Source: Verrucomicrobiota bacterium
GTDB lineage: Bacteria > Verrucomicrobiota > Verrucomicrobiia > Chthoniobacterales > UBA10450
Assembly: GCA_003219925.1 (NCBI GenBank)
Contig: QHQU01000124.1
Coordinates: 1-21,941, forward strand
Length of the DNA stretch: 21,941 bases
Reading direction: 5' to 3'
Below the pieces are notes generated by a model. It was not told where the DNA came from, did not search any database, and saw only the letters and a program-made list of their open reading frames with translations. Position 1 is the first letter of the stretch. The number at the start of each line of letters is the position of its first letter. Below are positions 8,399 to 18,979 of this stretch, piece after piece. The position numbers were made by a program, and so were the translations under genes.

Positions 8399-8949
8399 TT
8401 CTTGTCGACGATAGTGGAGGCGGTAAAGACGATCTCCTGCATCTCAGGGTCATTCGCGGCGGCGTGAATACGTAGTCGCCGGATCGAAAGTAGCGGATTT
8501 GAATTCTCCAGAAGGGCAATTGCTTTGCCCAAGCTCCCAAAGTCCGCCTGGGGCAGATCGACGTTCCAGAGATACCGATTCCAGCCAGCGAGTTCCTTTT
8601 CTTTAAACGCGCTACTGGTTTCGAGCCGGGTCATTACTTTGTCGATTTGCTGGCCAGCGAAAAATGTTTTCATTCGCGGGGGAAACCATGCGATTGGTGC
8701 ACCATCGGGGCTAAGCGCGCGCAGGGCATCGTAGCGGACGGTAGCGGCATGCGCGCTCTCCTCTAGTTTTGTCGCTTTCGATATCTCAGCCTTGGAGGTC
8801 GCAATTTTTTGCTCGAGCTCGTTAATTTTCCCCTGGATCGAATTCCGGCTATTGTTCAGCGGCCCGAGGAAGAATGTAAAATAGACGTAAAGCAGCCCGA
8901 TCAAGCCAAATCCACCGAGCATCAGTCTCTTGGTTTGTTCCTTGTTCAA
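8395..8949 (-). CDS. pilO: PilO-like pilus platform protein
   Basis: A bitopic inner-membrane protein predicted to pair with the PilN-like protein in the alignment/platform subcomplex of type IV pili or a related system. With the TTG start at 8949 it is 184 residues. One membrane helix (about 9-28, LMLGGFGLIGLLYVYFTFFL) is followed by a coiled coil (about 35-70, INELEQKIATSKAEIS) and a small C-terminal alpha/beta domain. I chose TTG 8949 because AAGGAGGA at 8958-8965 is well placed for it and the codon sits right after the pilN stop (TAAC then TTG). The longer frame starting at 9042 would overlap pilN by 92 bases with a basic, non-conserved leader. The name rests on gene order, size and topology. 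Confidence 0.75.
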   Translation of the reverse strand: MNKEQTKRLMLGGFGLIGLLYVYFTFFLGPLNNSRNSIQGKINELEQKIATSKAEISKATKLEESAHAATVRYDALRALSPDGAPIAWFPPRMKTFFAGQQIDKVMTRLETSSAFKEKELAGWNRYLWNVDLPQADFGSLGKAIALLENSNPLLSIRRLRIHAAANDPEMQEIVFTASTIVDKK

Positions 8950-8950
8950 G

Positions 8951-9610
8951 TTAGGAGTCCTCCTTCTTGGGCTTGCTTTTTCGCTCGGAGGGCGCCGCTT
9001 CCGCCGGCTTGGGGAATGGGTCCAATCCGACCATGACGACAAAATGAGCGGTGGTTACGTTATTCCCACCCACTGAGACGGTCGTATCGAGGTCTTCCAG
9101 AGTTTTGAATTCGACTTTTACGCTTGGTTCCTCCTTGCCGATCTGTTCGAGCAACATTTGGCGGAAGTCTTCTGCTACTCCGCGCGGTTCTCGTCCACCA
9201 GCCACGCCATCAAGGGTTATGGTGATGCCTTTATCGTCCTCGACTGCGCCTTCGAGGGATGTGATCTGGATATTTGGCGTTACACAATGCGCCACCTTCT
9301 CCAGCAGAGGAGCCCAGTAGAAACGCCTATCAATGAGTGTGTCGAGCGTTTTGGTCGTGCCAATGATGCCGTTCAGTTCCTCGGCACGCTTTTGTGCGGC
9401 GGTGACCTTCGGCTCGACTTTGGCCCATTCACCCTGCACCCCGTTAAGATGGCGCTTGCTGTCCAGAACCCGATAGCCAGTCCAGAGATAGTTCAGGAGC
9501 AGCAAGGCGGCGAGGCCAATGCCAGCATAAATGCTCAGCTTCAGGGGATCGCGTTGTCGCTGCCGCTGCTCGAGGATTTCTTCGTGGAGAAGATTTAATT
9601 GCAGGGGCAT
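8951..9610 (-). CDS. pilN: PilN-like pilus platform protein
   Basis: A 219-residue bitopic membrane protein. The cytoplasmic N-terminus LQLNLLHEE (3-11) matches the INLLP-type motif by which PilN docks into PilM. One membrane helix covers about 26-46 (SIYAGIGLAALLLLNYLWTG). A helical stretch (about 50-90) and a ferredoxin-like domain (ITSLEGAVEDDKGITITLDG) follow, and the C-terminus is rich in Lys, Glu and Pro. It starts six bases after the pilM stop and ends one base before the pilO-like start, so the three genes form one operon. In family members PilN and PilO form heterodimers. Confidence comes from the docking motif plus the pilM neighbour. Confidence 0.8.
   Translation of the reverse strand: MPLQLNLLHEEILEQRQRQRDPLKLSIYAGIGLAALLLLNYLWTGYRVLDSKRHLNGVQGEWAKVEPKVTAAQKRAEELNGIIGTTKTLDTLIDRRFYWAPLLEKVAHCVTPNIQITSLEGAVEDDKGITITLDGVAGGREPRGVAEDFRQMLLEQIGKEEPSVKVEFKTLEDLDTTVSVGGNNVTTAHFVVMVGLDPFPKPAEAAPSERKSKPKKEDS
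8958..8965 (-). promoter_or_regulatory. Ribosome site setting the TTG start of the pilO-like gene
   Basis: AAGGAGGA, read on the minus strand, lies inside the last codons of pilN. Its AGGAGG core ends nine bases before TTG 8949. It is the strongest ribosome site in this operon and decides the start. Confidence 0.65.
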
Positions 9611-9616
9611 GACGCG

Positions 9617-10696
9617 TTACGTCCGCAGGTATTCGAAAGCCGCCCCGCAGGCGACGTTGAGCGAGACAAATTCCTGCTGGAGGTTTTTGCGTTTTGCCGC
9701 CGGCAATGCGACCTCGCAGTTTTCCAGGGGATCCCAAATCTCACAGGGCAAGCCGAGCTCATCACTCAGGGTCTGCAGAATCATTTCTGCGCGCGATAAT
9801 CCGCCCGAAACGTAAAGCCGATGGATGGAGGTTTCATGTTGCCCCTCAAAGAAGCCCATGGAATTGCGCACTTCGGTGCAAAGGCGTGAGAGAGTGTTCC
9901 GGCAAATATCGGCCATTCCGGGATCGCCTTGCTGGATCATGAGATGGGCAGCGTTGGCGTCGAGTGCGCCGTCGGCGGTGAGGGCCTGGGTAAAATGTTT
10001 GCCGCCGTAATCGAAGGCGCGAGTCAGGGTGAGCTCGCCGTTACAACCGATCAGCACTGTGCTTTGCAGATGACCGAGATCGAGCAAGAGGAAAGCTTCC
10101 TTCTGGTGGACGTCCGGATAGGCAACTTCGAACGCGTTAAAAGAACAAACCTGCGCCAGTTGCATTAGCTCTAGCGACAAACGGGTTTTCGCCATCGCTT
10201 CGGAGATTTCTTTCACCTTTGAACGCAACAGCCCACCGACAAGATAACGAGTCTGCGTTGTTGCCGGGGCCTGGACCTGAACGGCAACAGCCCCTTGGCC
10301 TTCGCCAGCTGTGCCATTAGCACCCGAGATGCCGTTGGAAATGCTTGCGACATCGAGCACGAAATCTTTGCAATCCTGGTTGAGCATGCTCAGCCCGTTA
10401 TAGCGTAGAGCATTGCGGAGAAGCGCCGGCGGCGTGTTCGGCTGCTCGATAATTCGCAGAAGTGAGCCCGGCTCAGACACGGCCAGGGCACAACTCTTAG
10501 TATAGCCGCCGAGATCCTTTAACAGCTGTTTGATATGCTGTGCCACGTCATCGGCCGTCATCACTTCCTCGGGCACTTCATGCGATGCAAAGCTGCTCAG
10601 GGCATAGCGCGTCTCGCTCTTCTTGTTCAACAGCACCGCCTTATAAGCGCGCTTGCCAAGATCGATGCCAATGACAGAATTTCCGCGTTTCGCCAT
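9617..10696 (-). CDS. pilM: PilM-like actin-fold ATPase
   Basis: Cytoplasmic actin-like protein that anchors PilN at the membrane in type IV pilus assembly. 359 residues, the usual length. Actin-fold nucleotide motifs are visible: phosphate-1 VIGIDLGKRAYKAVLL (8-23), a central LLLDLGHLQSTVLIG phosphate-2 motif, and RLYVSGGLSRAE for the adenosine loop. A Gly/Ala/Gln-rich insert (about 122-150) separates the subdomains. It is the first gene of the four-gene operon. The start ATG at 10696 lacks a clear ribosome site. The leader upstream carries a 12-bp hairpin (10719-10760). I see no pilin, PilB, PilC, PilT or PilQ gene in the window, so whether the machine is a true pilus or a secretion system stays open. 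Confidence 0.85.
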   Translation of the reverse strand: MAKRGNSVIGIDLGKRAYKAVLLNKKSETRYALSSFASHEVPEEVMTADDVAQHIKQLLKDLGGYTKSCALAVSEPGSLLRIIEQPNTPPALLRNALRYNGLSMLNQDCKDFVLDVASISNGISGANGTAGEGQGAVAVQVQAPATTQTRYLVGGLLRSKVKEISEAMAKTRLSLELMQLAQVCSFNAFEVAYPDVHQKEAFLLLDLGHLQSTVLIGCNGELTLTRAFDYGGKHFTQALTADGALDANAAHLMIQQGDPGMADICRNTLSRLCTEVRNSMGFFEGQHETSIHRLYVSGGLSRAEMILQTLSDELGLPCEIWDPLENCEVALPAAKRKNLQQEFVSLNVACGAAFEYLRT

Positions 10697-10718
10697 GGGT
10701 GATTCTGGTGCTTGTAGC

Positions 10719-10760
10719 GGGAAACGTGCCTGCCACCTTGCAAATTGCGGCGCGTTTCCC
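10719..10760. other. Hairpin in the leader of pilM
   Basis: GGGAAACGTGCC (10719-10730) pairs with GGCGCGTTTCCC (10749-10760): 12 positions with one G-T wobble on the plus strand and an 18-base loop. It lies 22 bases before the pilM start codon in the 219-base gap. No T-run follows on the minus strand, so it is not a standard terminator. It could be a leader structure or another copy-type palindrome. The rest of the gap shows only the short repeat at 10800-10823. Confidence 0.5.
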
Positions 10761-10799
10761 TCTGCGTCCGGTCACAAAACCAAGCCCTGCAATCACGGC

Positions 10800-10823
10800 G
10801 GCTCCGCAGAGCGTCGCCCTACC
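10800..10823. repeat. Short intergenic repeat, related to 12545-12568
   Basis: A 24-base segment containing CGCAGAGC and CGCCCT separated by two bases. The same two blocks with the same spacing recur at 12545-12568, where the bases around them differ. This suggests a second small repeat family in the gaps between operons. Confidence 0.45.
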
Positions 10824-10915
10824 AAGGATTAATTAAGCGGGTAATTGCGAGACTCTGTCGAGCCGATGGAGATTGGTAAGGTAGGGGCGGAAAGTTTCTC
10901 GCGTCGATCATCCTA

Positions 10916-12322
10916 TCAGGCCGCCGCGGCCGAGGATGGGCGGTAACCAAAAAAACCGCGCTGCTTGATGATCTGCATCACTTCCGGAGGTACCATTTTT
11001 TCCCAACCGCTGTCACCGGTCTGCAATTTGGTAAGCGCGTCCGGTGGGAAAATCGTAAGGTATTCCAGGTGGTAATCGGTGATTTCGACGATGAAATTGT
11101 TATCCATGATGAATTGGAAAAGCGCCTTCAGATTGGGCGCAACTTCGATTTGGCTGGCAGTAATGATTTTGCCGCTCCTTTCGTCGATCATCGGATACAC
11201 GTAAAGCTTCAGCGCACCCTTGAACATCCGCCCCAGCGCTTCCAAGATTCCGCCTTCCAGATTTAAATAATATTTCTCGTCGAAGATTTCCATCAAACTG
11301 GGCACCCCCATGACCAGTCCAACCATCTTGCTGGTATGACGGGTCAGGTAACTGGCCAGGCGGTAGTATTCACCAAACTTCGAGATCAAGACTGTGCGCC
11401 CGAGCGCGCCCAAGATATCGACCCGCGCCAGAAAATCGGCGTGGTTCAGCTGACCTTCCGTGAGCAGATTCTCCAACGTCATTTCCATGAGTACGACCAG
11501 CTCGGACTCGTTACAGTCGGATTCCTTCAGAAATTTTCTCCGCGCGCCGTCGAGCATGTCGTTGGTGGCGTAAGTAACCGGCCGGAAACTGCCGCGCTCC
11601 ACCAAAATTGCCTTCTTATAAAACACTTCGGCTGGTTGTACTGTTTCACCATCGGCCCGGAACATGACCGCGTCGGTCAATCCCTGGCTAACGAGTTGTA
11701 AACTCATCAAGCGATTATCGACCTGGGTAAAGGCCGGGCCGGAGAATTTGATCATGTCCACCTCAATCCGGCCGGGGGCGAGATTCTCCTGCAGCGACGA
11801 AATCAACTCTTCTGCCTTCGCATGATAAAACGCGCCGTAAATCAAATTCACTCCAATAACGCCCAGCGCTTCCTGTTGTTCGACGTTCCCTTCATCCAGC
11901 ATCCGCACGTGGACAATGATCTGGCTTGGTTCCCCGCGAAAATTGGTTTGAAAACGGACTCCGAGCCAGCCATGTGCTTCGTTGTGCTGTTTGAAGCTGC
12001 GCGCTGCCACCGTGTCGGCAAAAACGAAAAATAAACGTTGCGTGCCGAGCGTTTGATCGAGCCGTTCGATCAATAATTTGTATTCGCGGTCGAGCATGGT
12101 CCCGAGACGAACCCGGCTGACGTAGCGGTCGGTTGGACCGTAGATCGCGTCGCTGAAGGTCATGTCATACGCCGACATTGTTTTCGCGATGGTCCCGGAG
12201 GCGCCGCCTACATGAAAAAAGCGGCGCGCTACTTCCTGGCCCGCGCCAATTTCAGCAAAGGTCCCATAGCGCTTGGCATCGAGATTAATCTGGAACGCTT
12301 TCTTATTCGTTCCGACATCCAT
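10916..12322 (-). CDS. Conserved protein of unknown function (about 470 aa)
   Basis: With the ATG at 12322 the protein is 468 residues. It is soluble, with no signal peptide or clear membrane helix. Distinctive segments are RYGTFAEIGAGQEVARRFF (about 18-36), SAYDMTFSDAIYGPTDRYVS (about 50-69), RLFFVFADTVAAR, GWLGVRFQ, EALGVIGVNLIYGAFY, IDMIKFSGPAF and a helical C-terminal half. I recall proteins of this type across several phyla, filed under inconsistent and probably wrong functional names, so I assign none. I see no Walker, Rossmann or metal-site motif I would trust. A TTG at 12370 and a GTG at 12334 are alternative in-frame starts. ATG 12322 was chosen because the recognisable part begins just after it; its ribosome site is weak. 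It stands alone between the pilM operon and the Bat operon. Confidence 0.85.
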   Translation of the reverse strand: MDVGTNKKAFQINLDAKRYGTFAEIGAGQEVARRFFHVGGASGTIAKTMSAYDMTFSDAIYGPTDRYVSRVRLGTMLDREYKLLIERLDQTLGTQRLFFVFADTVAARSFKQHNEAHGWLGVRFQTNFRGEPSQIIVHVRMLDEGNVEQQEALGVIGVNLIYGAFYHAKAEELISSLQENLAPGRIEVDMIKFSGPAFTQVDNRLMSLQLVSQGLTDAVMFRADGETVQPAEVFYKKAILVERGSFRPVTYATNDMLDGARRKFLKESDCNESELVVLMEMTLENLLTEGQLNHADFLARVDILGALGRTVLISKFGEYYRLASYLTRHTSKMVGLVMGVPSLMEIFDEKYYLNLEGGILEALGRMFKGALKLYVYPMIDERSGKIITASQIEVAPNLKALFQFIMDNNFIVEITDYHLEYLTIFPPDALTKLQTGDSGWEKMVPPEVMQIIKQRGFFGYRPSSAAAA

Positions 12323-12399
12323 CTCGGCTTTCACAATTTTCAAGATGTCGGCATTTATCGGGCTTCTCAACCGCCGAGTTCGCGGCTGCCGGAAAGCCT

Positions 12400-12492
12400 G
12401 TCATCCCGAGCAAAGTCGAGGGATCCCGATGCGAAATCTTAAAGTGTGCGCCGCGGGATCCTTCGACTTCGCTTCGCTCCGCTCAGGATGAC
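12400..12492. repeat. Palindromic repeat, copy A (both arms)
   Basis: Outer ends GTCATCC and GGATGAC are inverted. The left arm is 12400-12428 and the right arm 12454-12492. The right arm is 10 bases longer because of an extra GAGCGAAGCG-type module. A 25-base centre (12429-12453) separates them. Arms of the same family occur at 19929-19957, 20309-20363 and 21406-21525. It fills much of the 280-base gap between batE (stop at 12603) and the start of the 468-residue protein gene (12322). No gene lies in that gap. Confidence 0.85.
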
Positions 12493-12509
12493 CCGTGATA
12501 GAGCGCTAT

Positions 12510-12568
12510 GGAGGGGCGAGCTCTTGCGAGTCCGCGGTTGTCAAGAGCGTCGCAGAGCTCCGCCCTCC
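12510..12568. repeat. Second palindromic element downstream of batE
   Basis: The arm at 12510-12530 (GGAGGGGCGAGCTCTTGCGAG) is an imperfect inverted match to 12550-12568 (TCGCAGAGCTCCGCCCTCC), with a loop of about 19 bases. It starts 17 bases after copy A and ends 34 bases from the batE stop. It could stabilise or end the long Bat transcript, but there is no T-run. Confidence 0.55.
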
Positions 12569-12602
12569 GTTTCTGGAGCTCGTCCTACCCGCGTGTGCCC
12601 CC

Positions 12603-13346
12603 CTACAACCGCACCCTTTCCACCGCGTTCGCCGCTATCCAGCCGCGCTGATCATTCGGCAGCGCCGCGTAATTCCAGTCACCGCGCTCCTCCAAAATCA
12701 CAACTTCGCTTCCAGGTGGCAGAGCCAGAACACTTCGTGAACTGTCGACGGTCGCAACTCTGGCTTCGGCGTTTTCCGCAATCACAATTGCCAGGCGCTG
12801 GCCGCGCGTGCCGTTTTCCAATGTGAAGGCAGCGAACCCGCAAATCGCGGCCAGAAATATACCGGCTAGCTCCCACAGCACTCTGCCCGGTCGCAGGATC
12901 ATCCAAATAATTGCGAGCCAGAAAAAAATCGCGGCCACAATCGCGAAAAAGTTAGCCGTCCCAAAATTTAGATATTTCTCTAAAGCTGACGGCGCCAACT
13001 CCAGTGAGTGCGCTTGGTCGCGTGCAATCCGCAGGTTGGCGTCGGCTTCCGGATGATGAGGATCCAATCGTAAGGCACGGTCATAATTCAAAATGGCCCG
13101 CCCGAAATCGCCATGACGAAAGTAAGCGTTGCCCAGATCGTAGAATAAATTCGCGCTCCGCTCCCCTGAATCGACGACCGTTTGGTAATCTGCGATGGCG
13201 GCCTTGAAGTTTCCTGCCGCAAATTCCGTGTTTGCTTTCGCGAATAAATCATCGCCAGTCCGGCTCGGGCCATCGTTTGCCCCCTTTGCGTTGGGCAGCG
13301 CGAACAAAAGCAAAACCAGAATTTGAAGTAGCGCCCTTGGTTTCAT
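12603..13346 (-). CDS. batE: BatE-like TPR and SH3 domain membrane protein
   Basis: Last gene of the Bat-type operon; 247 residues. It has a signal peptide or helix at 5-20, TPR repeats at about 30-110 (DDLFAKANTEFAAGNFKAAI, LFYDLGNAYFRHGDFGRAIL), two membrane helices (about 132-151 and 157-175), and a C-terminal bacterial SH3-like domain (about 185-245, ending GDWNYAALPNDQRGWIAANA). This matches BatE, thought to scaffold periplasmic or cell-surface complexes with BatA-D. Its ATG overlaps the batD stop by four bases (ATGA), so translation is coupled. Palindromic repeats begin just downstream. Confidence 0.85.
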   Translation of the reverse strand: MKPRALLQILVLLLFALPNAKGANDGPSRTGDDLFAKANTEFAAGNFKAAIADYQTVVDSGERSANLFYDLGNAYFRHGDFGRAILNYDRALRLDPHHPEADANLRIARDQAHSLELAPSALEKYLNFGTANFFAIVAAIFFWLAIIWMILRPGRVLWELAGIFLAAICGFAAFTLENGTRGQRLAIVIAENAEARVATVDSSRSVLALPPGSEVVILEERGDWNYAALPNDQRGWIAANAVERVRL

Positions 13347-15195
13347 GAAAGGCTTTCGATCAATTCCAAGGTTTCGCGCCGTCCGTCGCTGGATAACGCA
13401 CTCTCGCCGTTGCCAGCGCCGCTGTAGCGGAACTCGTCGCTGGTGGCGAACAAGCGCCGCATCCGCTCGCTTTGTTCGGCATTCAGGTCAAACACTCGCG
13501 CGGCAGTTTCCGCATCGACCGTCCCTGGTTCGATGTTCGTTTGTTTGAGCGCAGTCTTTAGCTGCACCAACCGCGAGGCATCGGAGAAATATTCTCGCGG
13601 CGCCAACTGATCACGGCGCAATTTGCGCAGCAGTTCGTCCCTTTCGTGCTGTAGTTGTGCGGCACGCAAAGCTGCCCGATTGGACGCGCGCACGTTTTGC
13701 ACCTTCCAACCCATCACCCCAAGGGCGAGAGTGAGGGGAAGAAGTTGCGCCAGCCAAAATTCCTTTCGTGCATAAACAGGCGCAAAGCTGGACACCATTT
13801 TGCCGCGGTCGTTAATCTGATGCAAAATATCCTGCGTTTTTTGCTGTCCACCAGGGACGGGCGGGGTTGATGCTGACGGGGAAGTTCCAGCGATTGCGGA
13901 GGCAGCCGGAGCATTTCCTTCCACGATTAACGGTCCTGCTTCGCTATGCAGCGTTACATACTTTTCCTTTACCGGATCGAAATAACTGAAGGCCAGCGGC
14001 GGAACATTTGTCAACTTCTCGTTAGGTGAAACCACCAATTCGAATGTTTTCGTTCCGCTAATTCCGACGTCGTCATCCTGCTTGAAATTTGATGACGGCG
14101 GATATTTGTGCCAGCCACGCTCGTCACTTAGCTCTGGCGCATCCATCCGGTCGAAATTCCCGCGTCCGGAGATCGCTGCCTTAATCGTGATCGGGTCGCC
14201 TATCTGGACTCGCTTCGGGTTCGCTTCCGCGGTCATTGAGAAACTCCCCACCGCTCCGGAAAAAGTTGGCGGTGCTCCCGCTGGCAATGCCTTTACTTCC
14301 AATGAAACCGGGTCGCTCTTGACGTCGATCTCATGTTGCTCCATCAGCCCTCCAAACGGCAGCGCAAAGAAAGGATCGGAGAACGGATCTTCGGAGAAAG
14401 GGTCAAACGGTTTTCGCCGCGTCCCAGAGCTTCGCCGCGGAACCAGAATATTCGCTTTCTGTTCGACCGGCCCAATTTGAAAATTACCGACCCGGGCTGC
14501 GGAAATCGCGGTCTTATAGTTGAAAACGACATAACTGCCCCCTTCGATATTCTCCAGATTGCGTTCGGGTTCGCCCAGCTTTTGCACGGTGAAACCCTGG
14601 CCGCTCACCTGCGGTGGCGCCATCTCAGCCACGCGTGTCCGCGAATTAAATCCGATCCGCACTACAACCGGAATCATTTCGCCGACGTAGGCAATCTTTT
14701 TCGGTACCAGTAGCTCGGCGAAAGCGATCTTATTTTCGCCAGCCTGGGTATTGCCGGACGGCGCTCGATTGCTTCCCGTGCCCGCGGCCGTCCTGGGAGA
14801 GTCCACCACTTCCAGCGTTAGCTCAGGCGTCCGCAAATTGTCTTTACCGGCGCGAATGCTTTGCGGCGGAATTTTATAGGTTCCCGATTTTTCCGGTAAA
14901 ATCGTGTAGTTGTAGGTGATCGAGGAAGAAGCTGTGAAATTCTTCCACCTCATCTCAGTCGATTTGCCGGTGAAATGAATCTGCAAACCCGGGACGTCGA
15001 TCTCGCTCGGCGGTTTCACCGATGTCCCAGCGTTATCGATCTGGATTTGCAACTGCACCGTTTCACCCACAACGACTTCCGAGCTCGTCAGCACTGCCGT
15101 AATTTTCGGCGAATCACCACGTGCAAACTGCGCAATCGCACTTGCCAGCAAAACCGAGAACAAGACTCGTCGGAGCGTCTCCATCAAACGTCTCA

Positions 15196-15196
<1 letters not shown>
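13343..15196 (-). CDS. batD: BatD-like membrane-anchored protein
   Basis: A 617-residue exported protein. It has a signal peptide (about 1-27, ending AQFARG), then tandem beta-sandwich domains opening with ITAVLTSSEVVVGETVQLQI. The loop DPFSEDPFSDPFFALPFGG is characteristic of BatD proteins. One membrane helix at about 481-499 (WLAQLLPLTLALGVMGW) and a cytoplasmic helical tail follow. BatD is known as the non-VWA partner of BatA and BatB in stress-tolerance operons. I used ATG 15196, which overlaps the previous stop by one base (TGATG); a GTG at 15199 is equally coupled and would add one residue. It is followed by batE with an ATGA overlap. Confidence 0.87.
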
Positions 15197-17373
<2,177 letters not shown>

Positions 17374-17434
17374 CCGAACACCTCGATTCTCAATGCGTGT
17401 GCCGGGAGCACGGCCGATCTGTAACAACACTCAC

Positions 17435-18490
17435 TCACGGCAATCGCCTCCAAACGGTTTGGCCCAGCAAGAGCTGCCCGATCAACAATCCACAACCGGC
17501 CGCGATACACACCGGGAATAGGTCGCGGTATTGTTGATATTTCCGGGCGCTGATCGTGGTTTTTTCCAGCTTGTCGATGTCCTGATAGATCGACGCCAGC
17601 GATTCCGTGTCCGTTGCGCGGTAAAATTTCCCATCGGCGATCTGCGCTACTTCGCGCAAACCGGTTTCATTGAAGGAAACTGGCGCATTTTGATAATAAA
17701 CGTTACCGCGTCCGTCCGTCACCACTCGGCCGGTTCGCTCGTCCATTACCGGAAAGGGCGCCACCCCATTGGTGCCGATTCCGATCGCGTAAAGATGAAT
17801 TCGGAGTGCCTTTAATGCTTCCGCCGCAGTATTAGGCGGGATCTTCCCGGCGTTATTATCGCCATCGGTCAGCAGAACAATCACCCGGCTCTTGGATTGC
17901 TTGTCATTTAATCGATTCCCCGCCGCCGCCATGGCCGAACCGATCGCAGTGCTTCCTTCCACCAGCCCAATGCGAACACGATCGAGATTTTGCAATAGCC
18001 ATTCGTGATCGAGCGTCATCGGGCTAACGATATATGGACGAGTGCCAAATGCGATCATCCCGATCCGGTCGTTCGGTCGTGCTTCGATGAACTTGCGCGT
18101 TACTTCGCGAACCGCGTCCAATCGCGTCGCCTCGTCGCCGCCAATGGTGAAATCCTTCGCCAGCATTGAATTGGACACGTCGAGCACAAGCATGATGTCG
18201 ATGCCGCTGGCTTCTACTTTGGTGAGCGATTTACCCAGTTGTGGTCGCGCGATTCCGACGATAAATGCCGCCAGTGCAAGCCAGACCAATGCGCGCAAGA
18301 TTTGTCCGGCCCGGTTGGCGCTGCCTTTCCCAATCGCGCGAAATGGCGCGGTCGCGGAAAATATAATCGCGGCGCGCGGTCCAAATCTGCCGCGGAGCCA
18401 TGCCAGCAAGGGGATCAGCAGTAGAAGCAGCAGCAGCCACGGTCGCGCGAAAGTCAGGGCCTGACCGCCCAGCCAATCATGCGGGGACAA
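17435..18490 (-). CDS. batA: BatA-like VWA membrane protein
   Basis: With the TTG start at 18490 it is 351 residues. Membrane helices at about 17-32 (PWLLLLLLLIPLLAW) and 64-80 frame the usual BatA N-terminus. The VWA domain (about 97-300) has a complete MIDAS set: D104-V-S106-N-S108, T181 and D209 in LLTDGDN. A C-terminal helix lies at about 324-342. BatA is a membrane VWA protein paired with BatB. TTG 18490 is preferred because an AAGGAGG ribosome site lies five bases upstream. A start at 18523 would overlap DUF4381 by 47 bases with a polar leader. It overlaps the DUF4381 stop by 14 bases and is 61 bases from batB. Confidence 0.88.
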   Translation of the reverse strand: MSPHDWLGGQALTFARPWLLLLLLLIPLLAWLRGRFGPRAAIIFSATAPFRAIGKGSANRAGQILRALVWLALAAFIVGIARPQLGKSLTKVEASGIDIMLVLDVSNSMLAKDFTIGGDEATRLDAVREVTRKFIEARPNDRIGMIAFGTRPYIVSPMTLDHEWLLQNLDRVRIGLVEGSTAIGSAMAAAGNRLNDKQSKSRVIVLLTDGDNNAGKIPPNTAAEALKALRIHLYAIGIGTNGVAPFPVMDERTGRVVTDGRGNVYYQNAPVSFNETGLREVAQIADGKFYRATDTESLASIYQDIDKLEKTTISARKYQQYRDLFPVCIAAGCGLLIGQLLLGQTVWRRLP

Positions 18491-18977
18491 GTGCTCCTCC
18501 TTTGACGAATTGGCGCGCTTCATCGAGTAGGAGACGGCTGTCCTCCGGGGTCGCTTCGTAGCGCGCGAACTTAATCAGGTCGCAGCGATTCAGAAAATCA
18601 GCCAGCAACGCTTTTTCCTCGTCACCGAAATTGGGGGCCGAAGCGATGGCGTTTAAGAATTCGACCGATGTCTGACGCGTCATCGGCAGATCGAATTGTT
18701 CCACCACGTAACGTCGCAAAATATTGGAAACGCGAATGCTGAATTGATAGGGCGCAATTCTTTCCACCTCGCTCTCAATTTCGCTCAACGCCGCGAGCGC
18801 ACGTTCGCGGGGCGATAGCGTCACTTGCTTCTTGCGAAAGAACCTTCGCCCGTACCAGATTGCCAGTCCAATGATCGTTAGGACGACCAAGCTTCCAACA
18901 AAAATCATCCACGGCGGGACCAGCGAATAATTCACCGGCGGCGCGATGTCGGGAAGTGCCTGCGCGAGTAGCATCAT
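18477..18977 (-). CDS. DUF4381 family membrane protein
   Basis: 166 residues. A short periplasmic lead (ALPDIAPPVNYSLVPPW) is followed by one membrane helix (about 22-42, WMIFVGSLVVLTIIGLAIWY). The cytoplasmic helical domain holds ALAALSEIE and FSIRVSNILRRYVVEQF, then TRQTSVEFL, which is the usual DUF4381 layout. These proteins sit between DUF58 and VWA genes in moxR operons; no biochemical role is known. The start is one of two adjacent ATG codons (18977 or 18974), two bases after the DUF58 stop. The gene's end contains the batA ribosome site. Confidence 0.85.
   Translation of the reverse strand: MMLLAQALPDIAPPVNYSLVPPWMIFVGSLVVLTIIGLAIWYGRRFFRKKQVTLSPRERALAALSEIESEVERIAPYQFSIRVSNILRRYVVEQFDLPMTRQTSVEFLNAIASAPNFGDEEKALLADFLNRCDLIKFARYEATPEDSRLLLDEARQFVKGGALVPA
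18494..18503 (-). promoter_or_regulatory. Ribosome site setting the TTG start of batA
   Basis: AAAGGAGGAG, read on the minus strand within the last codons of the DUF4381 gene. Its AGGAGG core (18496-18501) is five bases from TTG 18490. It fixes the batA start. Confidence 0.65.
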
Positions 18978-18979
18978 CG

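Noticed and set aside
8950..9042. Longer pilO-like frame starting at 9042
   Set aside because: It overlaps pilN by 92 bases and encodes an Arg/Ser/Pro-rich leader; the ribosome site fits TTG 8949.
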